31,886 nucleotides of DNA from JASMTM01 sp046483075 (lineage in GTDB: Bacteria; Thermotogota; Thermotogae; Petrotogales; Kosmotogaceae). The translations under genes were made by a program, and so were the position numbers. Positions 15,916 through 23,617 of this stretch are shown here, one piece after another (the first letter of the stretch is position 1; the number at the start of each line of letters is the position of its first letter). Under the pieces are notes generated by a model. That model was given only the letters and a program-made list of their open reading frames with translations, ran no database searches and had not been told where the DNA came from. The stretch lies in NCBI GenBank assembly GCA_046483075.1, contig JAWODV010000034.1, positions 1-31,886 of the forward strand, written 5' to 3'.

Positions 15916-17003
15916 TTATTTTCCCTCTTCTCCAAAAAATGAAGAATTTCGTCATCAACAGCCAGCTCTTCAGTAAGGTTTTCAAAAAAAGCTCTCTTCA
16001 AACCTTTTTCCTTTTGCATTTGGTATACAACATGCCTTATGATTCCAAAGAAAGAATCTTTTGGTATAATCTTACCTATTTTTAGTAAATTTGATGCCAT
16101 TAGTGGTATCTTTTCCATTATTTCTTGTAGTTTAGGCTCACTCAATTCAGACAAGTACTTGGTTATTCTGGAAATAAGAGCGCTTACCGCTGAAATATTC
16201 ATATTCTTAATCCTTTTCTGGGTGTTTTCATCAAGGTTCAGCAAAACTTCATCAACCTGCGGAAGAATGAGTTTTCCCTGTATTCTGTTAAGAAATGTTC
16301 TTGCCGCTTCAGGACCTATCATTCCTGCAGCAATAGGATAACCAAATTTTTCTATATCTTTTTCATCAAGTGTTTTAAATACATTTCCAAGTTTATACCA
16401 GCTTCTTGGACTTGGACGAAGCTCAAGGCGCATAGATACAACAGTGTCTCTTGAGAGAAATTCTGGATATTCCTCAATAAAGTTAGTGATTTCTGATGGA
16501 ACTTCCATTAAATTAGCCCAGTTTATCCATTCTTCGGGAGTGGGGGTTATTTCAAGATGAAAGAATCTTGACATAAAAGCAGGGTCAGTAATAAGCTCGA
16601 CCTGATCATATTCTTCATCAGGCGGATTTGCTGCGGCAATCACCCAGCTACCATCAGGTAGAAAATGATTGTGTATTCTTCTGTCAATAAGAAGTTGCAT
16701 GATAGCATTTCTTATAGATCTATGTGCTCTGTTTATTTCATCTATCATTATGATTACATTGCCGTGTTCAGGCCACCAATCAGGCTTTAAAAATTCAGTT
16801 TTATTTTCTCCACGTGAAGGTAAACCAATAAGATCTCCAGGTTCCATCTGTGAAATTACAAGTATTATAAGCTCTCTATCTGTCTCTTGGGCAATTTCTC
16901 TTGCAAGATCGGTTTTTCCAACGCCAAAATGGCCCCAGACAAGCGGAACTTCATTAGCTTCCATTATTTTTTTGCTAAGATATTTTACTTCTTCAACTTT
17001 CAA
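15912..17003 (-). CDS. MoxR-family AAA+ ATPase
   Basis: A 363-residue AAA+ protein of the MoxR group. Walker A reads GHFGVGKT (24-31), Walker B VIIMIDEI (83-90) followed by NRAHRSIRNAIMQLL; sensor 1 is in WVIAAANPPDEEYD, and an arginine-rich MRLELRPSPRSW stretch follows. The rest is the helical lid. Members act as chaperone-like ATPases together with a VWA protein, which here is the next gene. The start is TTG at 17003 with GGAGGG six bases upstream; no ATG or GTG fits better. It is the first gene of the three-gene coupled set and begins 55 bp after the ABC permease gene ends, so it could be read from that promoter or its own. Confidence 0.88.
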   Translation of the reverse strand: MKVEEVKYLSKKIMEANEVPLVWGHFGVGKTDLAREIAQETDRELIILVISQMEPGDLIGLPSRGENKTEFLKPDWWPEHGNVIIMIDEINRAHRSIRNAIMQLLIDRRIHNHFLPDGSWVIAAANPPDEEYDQVELITDPAFMSRFFHLEITPTPEEWINWANLMEVPSEITNFIEEYPEFLSRDTVVSMRLELRPSPRSWYKLGNVFKTLDEKDIEKFGYPIAAGMIGPEAARTFLNRIQGKLILPQVDEVLLNLDENTQKRIKNMNISAVSALISRITKYLSELSEPKLQEIMEKIPLMASNLLKIGKIIPKDSFFGIIRHVVYQMQKEKGLKRAFFENLTEELAVDDEILHFLEKRENN

Positions 17004-17058
17004 CGTGATCCCTCCAGCCAGGGTTAACTTTATTTCTGAACGATTATATCATGTTATT

Positions 17059-18687
17059 TCAATTGCTTTCGGTTCGATATATCTTTAAAAACCACAATAG
17101 CAAACCTACCCACATAGTTATTGGAATTACCAGCCCAAATAAAATACGGTTTAAACCGGAAATTTGTAACCCAAGAATAGCTATGAAAAAATCAATATTT
17201 CCAAATTTTAGCAAAGCAATCGGTAGACTCGAGAAAATAGGAATAAAAGTACTTAATAAGAACGAAAGCACTGCTCCTATAAAAGTAAGAGATTTAAAAA
17301 CATTTTCAGATTCACCGGTACCATGATGCTTTTCAATAACGCCTCCAAGCAATGCAAGAACAAATTCAGCAGGTAGTAAAAGCAACATAAATGTGGTTAT
17401 AAAACCTGAATATTCCGGTATTCTAATTCGAAAGTACATTAGTAACGCAATGACTATTATGGTGTATATTAAAAAGATTGTTAAACCTTTAGCAAGTGTT
17501 TTCATTAATGAACTTATCGGAAAGGATTCTTTGTACTCTTTTACTTGCCTTTCAAAAGCGAATAGAGCGGTTGATGAAACAGTTGTATAGTTACAAATAA
17601 GGAATACACTTAACCCAATAAGCTGCAAAACACCTCCTCCCTTCAATAAAAAGGGATTAACCAGAGTAATTACCGGAACAAAAAACAGTGGATATATAAA
17701 TGCAAAAGCAAGTTTAGGTTCGCGAAAAACCAGTGTTAACTCTTTTTTCATTAATGAAAGAAATGTAGGAAGTCTTTTCCCCTTTAATTTATAGTTGTTT
17801 ATTTTTTTTATTGCAGAACTTTGGATGGAAAAAATGGTTTTCTTGTAAAGAAATCGTCCTATCAGGTCAGTAATAAGCGCAATAACTATAAAATAGACAA
17901 TAAAGAAAATTCTATCCAGAAAATCTCCAACGACAGCATTTACAAATGGACTCCAGGGAAGAAAATTAGAAAGGAGTACATCTTGAAAACCAGTAAATTT
18001 CTGCACCACTTCCTGCGGTTTTGCAAGATCTATTTGAGAAAAATCAAGAAATCTTAAAGTAAAGATAAACGCAAATAAAGTAAACGCAGTCATCACAACT
18101 GAAATATATTTAAGCAATCTTCCTCTGGCAATAAAAACTACTAAGAAAGAGGATAGTGTTGTCAACATCAGAATAAGAACAATGAATAATACTAATAGAA
18201 AGAGTGCATATATAAAATCTATTCCAGAAAAGCCCAGACCACTCAAAGCGCTTAAAAAAACAGGAATAAAAAGTAATAATGGTAAGCTTCCAGCTGTTAA
18301 AACTCCAAGTAACTGAGATCTAAAAATACTCAGTGGTTTAATTGGTGAGCTTAGTAGGAACTGAACTCTATCTGAGAAAAATAGATTTGAAATTGCTACA
18401 GGTAAATCGCTTCCAAGCATTATTACAAATATTACGGATGACAAAAATGCTATTATAAGTGCAATAATATTAACTCCTGTTAATTCTTGTAATCTGGGTG
18501 CGAGTTCTGCAATTTCTTCAAAATTTGGGATAAAATAATCTCTCATATAAAAAACAAACGGGAAAATCAGCATTCCTATCAGGCCAATTGCAGCAACAAT
18601 AACTACAATGCTCTTAATTCCGTGTCTTGTAAAAATGTTATAATTTTCCAGAATACGCCATTTAATTAACCTTGTGAGTTCACCCAT
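17059..18687 (-). CDS. Large ABC-2 type exporter permease without adjacent ATPase
   Basis: A 542-residue integral membrane protein with about 12 hydrophobic segments in two halves. The middle cytosolic region has KKELTLVFREPKLAFAFIYPLFFVPVITL, characteristic of ABC-2 type permeases; the N-terminal half has the matching FFSDRVQFLLSSPIKPLSIFRSQLLGV segment. It probably exports a lipid, peptide or drug with an ATPase encoded elsewhere; none is adjacent, and the ABC ATPase at 29505 has its own permease. No Shine-Dalgarno sequence precedes the ATG; TAAAAT lies 7 bp upstream on the minus strand, hinting at a leaderless transcript. Confidence 0.8.
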   Translation of the reverse strand: MGELTRLIKWRILENYNIFTRHGIKSIVVIVAAIGLIGMLIFPFVFYMRDYFIPNFEEIAELAPRLQELTGVNIIALIIAFLSSVIFVIMLGSDLPVAISNLFFSDRVQFLLSSPIKPLSIFRSQLLGVLTAGSLPLLLFIPVFLSALSGLGFSGIDFIYALFLLVLFIVLILMLTTLSSFLVVFIARGRLLKYISVVMTAFTLFAFIFTLRFLDFSQIDLAKPQEVVQKFTGFQDVLLSNFLPWSPFVNAVVGDFLDRIFFIVYFIVIALITDLIGRFLYKKTIFSIQSSAIKKINNYKLKGKRLPTFLSLMKKELTLVFREPKLAFAFIYPLFFVPVITLVNPFLLKGGGVLQLIGLSVFLICNYTTVSSTALFAFERQVKEYKESFPISSLMKTLAKGLTIFLIYTIIVIALLMYFRIRIPEYSGFITTFMLLLLPAEFVLALLGGVIEKHHGTGESENVFKSLTFIGAVLSFLLSTFIPIFSSLPIALLKFGNIDFFIAILGLQISGLNRILFGLVIPITMWVGLLLWFLKIYRTESN

Positions 18688-18715
18688 ATTTCTATTTTAT
18701 ATGAAGGTGATAGAA

Positions 18716-19066
18716 ATGTTGTACATTATTGGCATGGTAATTGGAATAATTATCATTGCTCTAATAGTAAAAAGTTACCAGGAAGAAGACTCTGAACATG
18801 ACAGCTTAATTACTGAAGATACAGAAGAAAAGTCACTGAAGGTTTCTTTTTCTACGCATGCCATTCAAAGGATGGACGAAAGAAAAATTGAACCAGAAAG
18901 AGTCTACAATCTTCTCGATTCAGAGAAAATCGAAACAAGTATAACAGAAAGCAATAGAATAAAGATCTTTGACGACGAATTAACTGCTGTTATAGCAATT
19001 CGTGATAGATATCTTGAAATCGTTACCGTGTTTTGGAACAATGAAAATAACTCGGATGTTAGTTAA
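18716..19066 (+). CDS. Membrane-anchored DUF4258-like protein
   Basis: A 116-residue protein with one N-terminal membrane helix (about 2-19), an acidic linker (about 22-42), and a C-terminal domain reading STHAIQRMDERKIEPERVYNLL, then IKIFDDELTAVIAI and LEIVTVFW. This fits DUF4258, a small alpha/beta domain related to RelE-like folds, whose HAxxRMxERxI block is diagnostic. Free-standing DUF4258 proteins often sit in toxin-type loci; here it is tethered to the membrane with no obvious antitoxin. ATG 18716 is supported by AAGGTGAT at 18704-18711. It is divergent from the ABC permease with only 28 bp between starts. Confidence 0.72.
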   Translation: MLYIIGMVIGIIIIALIVKSYQEEDSEHDSLITEDTEEKSLKVSFSTHAIQRMDERKIEPERVYNLLDSEKIETSITESNRIKIFDDELTAVIAIRDRYLEIVTVFWNNENNSDVS

Positions 19067-19111
19067 ATCTATAATATCTTAGTTGTTTTTACCAGAGTAT
19101 TTTTAGCCAGA

Positions 19112-20869
19112 CTAAATCCTATCTAAATCACTTTTCACATAATTCAAATACTGATTTACTCCATTGTAAAAATCTTCTTCATTAAGCTTCCCATTTGAAG
19201 TATAAACGTCAAGTAATTTTTTGGGTAATTCTAATTCTTCAAAACTAAATCCATTGTCCATTTTGAATTTGTATTTCAAACCATGAATTTTATGCGATAG
19301 TTCATTAAATTTCTTTTCAGTCCACCCTTCTATACCGATTGTTTCAAGAGCACCCAGAATCACTTCTTTTGTATAAATTTTCCTTGCAAAAAGACATCCA
19401 ACAAGAGAATTAAAAATCATTCGCCAAAGAGCCTCATTGTATAAAGATTCGATCTGTTGTTCTCTGCTTGTTGATTTTTTTAGCATCGCTTGATCAACAG
19501 AATAACCAGCGCTATCCAGATGAGAATGTCTTACACCCGTTGCAAAACCAAGAAAAGCATTCATTCCCGTTACGTATCCTGGAGCTTCATTTTTTCCAAA
19601 AACTATAGAACTTTCGTTGTTTCCATAGATTTTGGAACAATAATAAGCTCCTTTTTCAAGATCTCTAAAAAATCTATTCTTGCCTTCTGCAATCTTTTTT
19701 AGAATTTTTAAGTAACTTTCTCCGTCACCATAATTAATTATTTGTCCACCGGTATCTTTATGATTTATTATTCCTTTTTGAAAGGTATCAGTTGCCCATG
19801 AGAGAGTCAACCCAATACTAATAGCATCCCATCCCTGTTTTTCGATGAAATGTAACAGTTTTAAAATTGTTTTCGTTGAATCTATAGAAAGATTGGATCC
19901 TAAAGCATATATTAATTCATAATCGTAGGAAACTTTTGAAGTTTTGTACATGTGATGTTCTTCATCAAAGGGTTCCTTGTAAGTAGCCATGTGAATACAC
20001 CCGATTTGGCATCCAGCGCATGCGATTTGTTGAGCAAGATTTTCACTTGCGAACATTTCACCTGAAATACCTTCTGAGCCTTCAAAAAAGCCCTGAGAAA
20101 AATTTCTTGTTGGTAAGCCATTTATTTCGTTTAAGGGAATTACATTCATTGGAGTCCCTAAATCATGATACTTAGCCATTGAGTCTGATTCGACTACTTC
20201 ATTATATAACCTTGTGTACAGCTTATTATATTTCCCCTTATTATCAATAAACCAGTATTTATTTCCAGAAATGACAATAGCTTTGAGATTCTTTGATCCC
20301 ATTACTCCCCCAAGTCCTAATCTTCCAAAATGTCTTGAGGAATCTACAGTGGCACAAGCAATTGGAGACTTTCTTTCTCCAGCAGGTCCTATACGTATTA
20401 TTGAACGTTTTCCAATTGAGTCAATCCGATCTCTTATAACCCTATGTGTTGCAAGGGCAGACATTCCCTGTAATGAATAGGCTTGATGAAATCTTACAGC
20501 ATCATTTTCAATTTCCAGGAGAGTAGGCTTTTCACATTTACCTATTATTTTAACAACATGATAACCGGTCTCATACATAGCAAGTGCTAATCTTCCACCA
20601 GCATGAGATTCGCCTAAATTACTTGTCAGTGGTGATTTAAACAAACAAACTGTTTTGGTCATAACAGGATAAAAATTGTTTAGTGGACCTATGGCAAAAA
20701 CTATGGGAGCTTCAGATGAAAAAGGTGTTACATCAGAACTGCATGACTCACAAAGAATTTTTGTGGCTACACCCGTTCCACCAAGCCAATCTGTGAAGTA
20801 TTCTGTTATATCAACTTTTTTATATTCTTTGTTAGATAGGTTTATATCAAGCATGTAGAACTTTCGCAT
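19112..20869 (-). CDS. Aldehyde ferredoxin oxidoreductase family (tungsten/molybdenum) enzyme
   Basis: A 585-residue AOR-family subunit, probably oxidising an aldehyde to an acid with a tungstopterin cofactor. The N-terminal beta domain starts YMLDINLSNKEYKKVDIT; pterin-contact segments include LGESHAGGRLA, SSRHFGRLGLGGVMGSKNLKAI and KQGWDAISIG. The cluster cysteines are C284, C287 and C291 (CAGCQIGC) with C492 in LVGCLF, essentially the same spacing as in Pyrococcus AOR. Length is normal. A GGAGGTG site lies before the ATG. The gene follows the four-cluster ferredoxin gene by 2 bp, an arrangement known from WOR/XOR-type enzymes that carry a polyferredoxin subunit. The substrate cannot be read from the sequence. 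Confidence 0.92.
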   Translation of the reverse strand: MRKFYMLDINLSNKEYKKVDITEYFTDWLGGTGVATKILCESCSSDVTPFSSEAPIVFAIGPLNNFYPVMTKTVCLFKSPLTSNLGESHAGGRLALAMYETGYHVVKIIGKCEKPTLLEIENDAVRFHQAYSLQGMSALATHRVIRDRIDSIGKRSIIRIGPAGERKSPIACATVDSSRHFGRLGLGGVMGSKNLKAIVISGNKYWFIDNKGKYNKLYTRLYNEVVESDSMAKYHDLGTPMNVIPLNEINGLPTRNFSQGFFEGSEGISGEMFASENLAQQIACAGCQIGCIHMATYKEPFDEEHHMYKTSKVSYDYELIYALGSNLSIDSTKTILKLLHFIEKQGWDAISIGLTLSWATDTFQKGIINHKDTGGQIINYGDGESYLKILKKIAEGKNRFFRDLEKGAYYCSKIYGNNESSIVFGKNEAPGYVTGMNAFLGFATGVRHSHLDSAGYSVDQAMLKKSTSREQQIESLYNEALWRMIFNSLVGCLFARKIYTKEVILGALETIGIEGWTEKKFNELSHKIHGLKYKFKMDNGFSFEELELPKKLLDVYTSNGKLNEEDFYNGVNQYLNYVKSDLDRI

Positions 20870-20871
20870 CT

Positions 20872-21276
20872 TTACACCTCCACAAGTGCCAACACATCAT
20901 TTGGGCAATAATCTGCACATATTCCACAGTGTCTACAAACCAATGGTACTTTATTTTCTGTATCCCATTGAAGGGCCCCAGGGATACATGCCTTTATACA
21001 TTCACCACAGTTTGTACACTTTGAAGGATCAAATATTACGCCACCACCATCTCTTGGTGTCAAAGCATTTGTAGGGCAAACGGAAGCACAATCTGGTTCT
21101 ATGCAGCCATAACAGATTCTAACGGAGAAAGCACCTTCAACACCAGGATAATTTTTGACCCGCAAAGCTGCTTTTTCCACCGTTAGTGCATTCTCCCAGG
21201 TTCTAGAACAAGCAAACATACAGCTATAACAACCAATACATTGTTCTCTATTTATCACTCTCATTAATTTTGCCAT
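20872..21276 (-). CDS. Four-cluster ferredoxin subunit of the AOR
   Basis: A 134-residue protein with 16 cysteines in four groups: C13/C16/C19/C23, C55/C58/C63/C67, C87/C90/C93/C97 and C114/C117/C120/C124. The layout is that of HycB/DmsB-like electron-transfer subunits with four [4Fe-4S] clusters, though trimmed to the minimum. It is probably the electron wire between the AOR subunit and soluble ferredoxin. It has no signal sequence, so it is cytosolic. A strong GGGGAGGA ribosome-binding site precedes the ATG. It is the first gene of the two-gene operon, divergent from the PrcB-domain gene. Confidence 0.92.
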   Translation of the reverse strand: MAKLMRVINREQCIGCYSCMFACSRTWENALTVEKAALRVKNYPGVEGAFSVRICYGCIEPDCASVCPTNALTPRDGGGVIFDPSKCTNCGECIKACIPGALQWDTENKVPLVCRHCGICADYCPNDVLALVEV

Positions 21277-21397
21277 TATTTCCTCCCCAAAGATTTGATT
21301 TTTTAGTGTAAGTTCATTAATCGTTTTTATTTAGGATGATAATATTCTACAATATAAAGGTAATAGTATTTCTCATATAAAAGAGGTGTCCAATGTG

Positions 21398-22228
21398 ATG
21401 AAAAAATCAGTATTCTTGGTTTTGTTTGCTTTGTTATTTGTTTCTGTGTTTTCACTGAACTACCCAAATGAAACTATGCTAATTATTAATCCAGTGTCAG
21501 AAGATTGTGAAAACTTTAGTTTTGAGTATTTTGGTTCAAGAAGCATGAGTTTGCAAATAAAGGATCTTTCGAAATTGGGAACAGATAGATTTGTATTTTT
21601 ACTAAAAGGATGGATATTTAAACCGAACATGGATACAGATATCAGTAATGAAACCATGCTTGAGATTGAGTTTTCAGATTCCTATATAACCAAAAGTGTT
21701 TCGTTGAGTGAAACGAATCTTTATTTTAGTGTTGAGCCACATATTGTTATCACATCAAAGAATATTGAGAGAATAAAACTTATGAATATTGAAGTTCATG
21801 CATCGGAATTCCTACCGATTAAGCAATCCTTTAATGAGCTTCCCGTTGAAACATCTTCTTTGAGACTCATAGGAATAAATGCTTTGAAAGTTGTGGATAA
21901 TAAAGCAGAAATTGTTGAAGAATGTGATGCAGACAATAATCTGCATTTACTAATTTCAGCAGGTGAAAAACCGACAGGTGGGTACTCTTTAAAGGTTAAT
22001 GAAGTTTATAAGAAAGGCAGAAAATTTACAGTAAAAGCTACGTTGAATTCTCCCTCAGAGACGGATTTTGTAACTCAGGCATTTACATATCCACAAAAAG
22101 TTATTGAACTTGGTAAATACAATCCTGGCCAGTATGAAGCTACACTGGAGCTCAAAATTATCAAAGATGGTAAAAAAACAACAAAATCATATACTGTTAC
22201 CTTTTTAATAAAGGAGGTTATTGATTGA
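21398..22228 (+). CDS. Exported protein with PrcB C-terminal domain
   Basis: A protein of about 276 residues with a signal peptide (MKKSVFLVLFALLFVSVFS) and no lipobox Cys. The middle is beta-rich and unassigned. Residues about 180-230 fit the PrcB C-terminal domain: LHLLISAGEKPTGGYSLKV, then KFTVKATLNSPSETDFVTQA and a YPQKVIEL strand. PrcB is part of a surface protease complex in Treponema denticola; elsewhere the domain's role is unknown. Start codon choice is GTG 21395 or ATG 21398, both behind AGAGGTG. The stop overlaps the next start as TTGA. Confidence 0.75.
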   Translation: MKKSVFLVLFALLFVSVFSLNYPNETMLIINPVSEDCENFSFEYFGSRSMSLQIKDLSKLGTDRFVFLLKGWIFKPNMDTDISNETMLEIEFSDSYITKSVSLSETNLYFSVEPHIVITSKNIERIKLMNIEVHASEFLPIKQSFNELPVETSSLRLIGINALKVVDNKAEIVEECDADNNLHLLISAGEKPTGGYSLKVNEVYKKGRKFTVKATLNSPSETDFVTQAFTYPQKVIELGKYNPGQYEATLELKIIKDGKKTTKSYTVTFLIKEVID

Positions 22229-22629
22229 AATTTGAAGTAAGCCCGATTGGCATAGTTCGCTCACCATTCTTTGATAAGGGTAGTGCTCCTCCGCAGGTTA
22301 AATATTCGACGCAAACAAAAGCTACTGTGGAGATTTATCCTGACTATGTTAAAGGAATAAAAGATCTTGAGAGATTTGAGCACATTATACTTTTGTCATA
22401 TTTACACAAGTCAAATGGATATTCGTTGATGACTGTGCCAAGAAATGATAATAAACAAAGGGGATTGTTTTCAACAAGATCCCCCCACAGGCCCAACCCA
22501 ATAGCACTTTCTGTAACTAAGTTACTTGAAATAAAAAACAATATACTCTATATTCAGGGAATTGATCTGATCAATGAGACACCAGTACTTGATATCAAAC
22601 CTTATGTAAAAGAAATTGAATCCATATAA
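22225..22629 (+). CDS. trmO: TsaA/TrmO-like tRNA methyltransferase
   Basis: A 134-residue single-domain TsaA/VirR-like protein. Motifs: SPIGIVRSPFFDKGSAPPQ at the start, LERFEHIILLSYLHKS in the middle, RGLFSTRSPHRPNPIALS and VLDIKPYV near the end. TrmO uses S-adenosylmethionine to N6-methylate t6A37 of some tRNAs; the E. coli enzyme is longer and has an extra C-terminal domain, so this is the minimal form seen in archaea and some bacteria. The start is TTG at 22225 behind AAGGAGGT, overlapping the previous stop. Substrate is inferred from the family. Confidence 0.82.
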   Translation: MKFEVSPIGIVRSPFFDKGSAPPQVKYSTQTKATVEIYPDYVKGIKDLERFEHIILLSYLHKSNGYSLMTVPRNDNKQRGLFSTRSPHRPNPIALSVTKLLEIKNNILYIQGIDLINETPVLDIKPYVKEIESI

Positions 22630-22644
22630 AACAGGGAGGTTATT

Positions 22645-22818
22645 ATGTCTAAAATAGTTCTTTTTGCAGTAGGAGTAATTTCACTTTTGATGGGTATCAT
22701 AACTCCTTATATGGAAGAGTTTAAAGAGCCTAGCTGGGCAACATCACTTAAGTTTATTATTGGTATAATTGCAGTTATAGTTTCTGTACTCGATATAAGA
22801 AGAAATAAAAAAACGTGA
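22645..22818 (+). CDS. 57-residue two-helix membrane protein
   Basis: An ORF of 57 residues with a strong AGGGAGGT site 4 bases before the ATG. Two hydrophobic segments (about 3-20 and 35-50) flank a polar turn with PYMEEFKEPSWATS, and the end is basic (DIRRNKKT). It starts 15 bp after the TrmO-like gene, so it is likely co-transcribed. No known family recognised; a small membrane subunit or modulator is possible. Confidence 0.7.
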   Translation: MSKIVLFAVGVISLLMGIITPYMEEFKEPSWATSLKFIIGIIAVIVSVLDIRRNKKT

Positions 22819-22835
22819 TACATGTTACAGCACTA

Positions 22836-22881
22836 CTCCTGAAATTCATCTAGAATTAGAAAAAATAAGCATTTTCAGGAG
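22836..22881 (+). promoter_or_regulatory. Inverted repeat that covers the ribosome-binding site of the iron-sulfur membrane protein
   Basis: CTCCTGAAA (22836-22844) pairs perfectly with TTTCAGGAG (22873-22881), which contains the Shine-Dalgarno sequence of the gene starting at 22888. Inside the 28-nt loop a smaller hairpin TCTA-GAAT-TAGA (22849-22860) can form. In mRNA this would mask the ribosome-binding site, so it could act as a translational switch. Confidence 0.5.
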
Positions 22882-22887
22882 GAAAAA

Positions 22888-23532
22888 ATGAAAAAACAAA
22901 ACAAAGATAAAATTAGAATTATCACTGAGATTTTAGCCATGATACTATTTGTTTTCCTTTTAGTTCAGGGAAGGATACAATTGTGGTTATTTCTTTTTGG
23001 CGGATTTGTAGTCCTTTCCTTATTTGTCGGAAGAATTTACTGTGGTTGGATATGCCCTATAGAAATTGTTTTAAGACCAATATTATGGCTTAAAAGAAAA
23101 TTAAGAATCAAGAGCTTTAAAACTCCCAATGCTTTTAGAAACAATTGGTTGCGTTGGGTTATTTTAATTGGTGTTGTTTCAGCGTTGCTTTTTTTGAGAG
23201 CAACCGGTGTTCAGATAAACTTTATCCTATTTATTTTGGGTGCAGCTGTGCTGCTTACACTATTCTTTGAAGAAAATTTTTGGCATAGATTTCTTTGCCC
23301 TTATGGTACCATATTAAGCCTAACTTCAAGAATTTCCAGATTTAAGTTGAATATAGATAAGTCAAAATGCATTTCCTGTGGAAACTGCTCAAGGGTTTGT
23401 CCTTCTTATGCAGCTCTAAAAGAAACTGACGGGGATAAATATACCATAGAAAAGAATGAATGCCTAACGTGCTTCAAATGTCAAAATGTTTGTCCAGTGG
23501 ATGCCATAGATTATTCAAGTAAAAAGAACTAA
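22888..23532 (+). CDS. NapH/NosR-type membrane polyferredoxin
   Basis: A 214-residue protein with about four membrane segments (roughly 11-27, 31-50, 91-105 and 112-126). Two CxxxCP/CP-type motifs, YCGWICP and FLCPYG, are characteristic of NapH/NosR/CcoG-like membrane iron-sulfur proteins. The C-terminal domain has two [4Fe-4S] motifs, CISCGNCSRVCP and CLTCFKCQNVCP. It probably moves electrons between a membrane pool and a cytosolic or external partner, but no nitrate, nitrous-oxide or cytochrome partner is nearby, so its role is open. ATG 22888 follows AGGAGG. A terminator follows at 23572. Confidence 0.85.
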   Translation: MKKQNKDKIRIITEILAMILFVFLLVQGRIQLWLFLFGGFVVLSLFVGRIYCGWICPIEIVLRPILWLKRKLRIKSFKTPNAFRNNWLRWVILIGVVSALLFLRATGVQINFILFILGAAVLLTLFFEENFWHRFLCPYGTILSLTSRISRFKLNIDKSKCISCGNCSRVCPSYAALKETDGDKYTIEKNECLTCFKCQNVCPVDAIDYSSKKN

Positions 23533-23571
23533 AGATAATTTATTTTTGTTCAAAATTTATATCTATAAAGT

Positions 23572-23608
23572 AAACCCGCATCCCTTAAAAGATGCGGGTT
23601 TGTTAAAG
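23572..23608. terminator. Bidirectional terminator between convergent genes
   Basis: An 11-bp stem AAACCCGCATC/GATGCGGGTTT (23572-23582 with 23591-23601) has an 8-nt loop. T-containing tails occur on both strands. It lies between the iron-sulfur gene (+) and the PEBP gene (-) and probably serves both. Confidence 0.85.
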
Positions 23609-23617
23609 GTTAATCGT

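Noticed and set aside
16669..17088. 139-codon plus-strand ORF opposite the MoxR gene
   Set aside because: It is antisense to the Walker A and B region of MoxR and has no ribosome-binding site.
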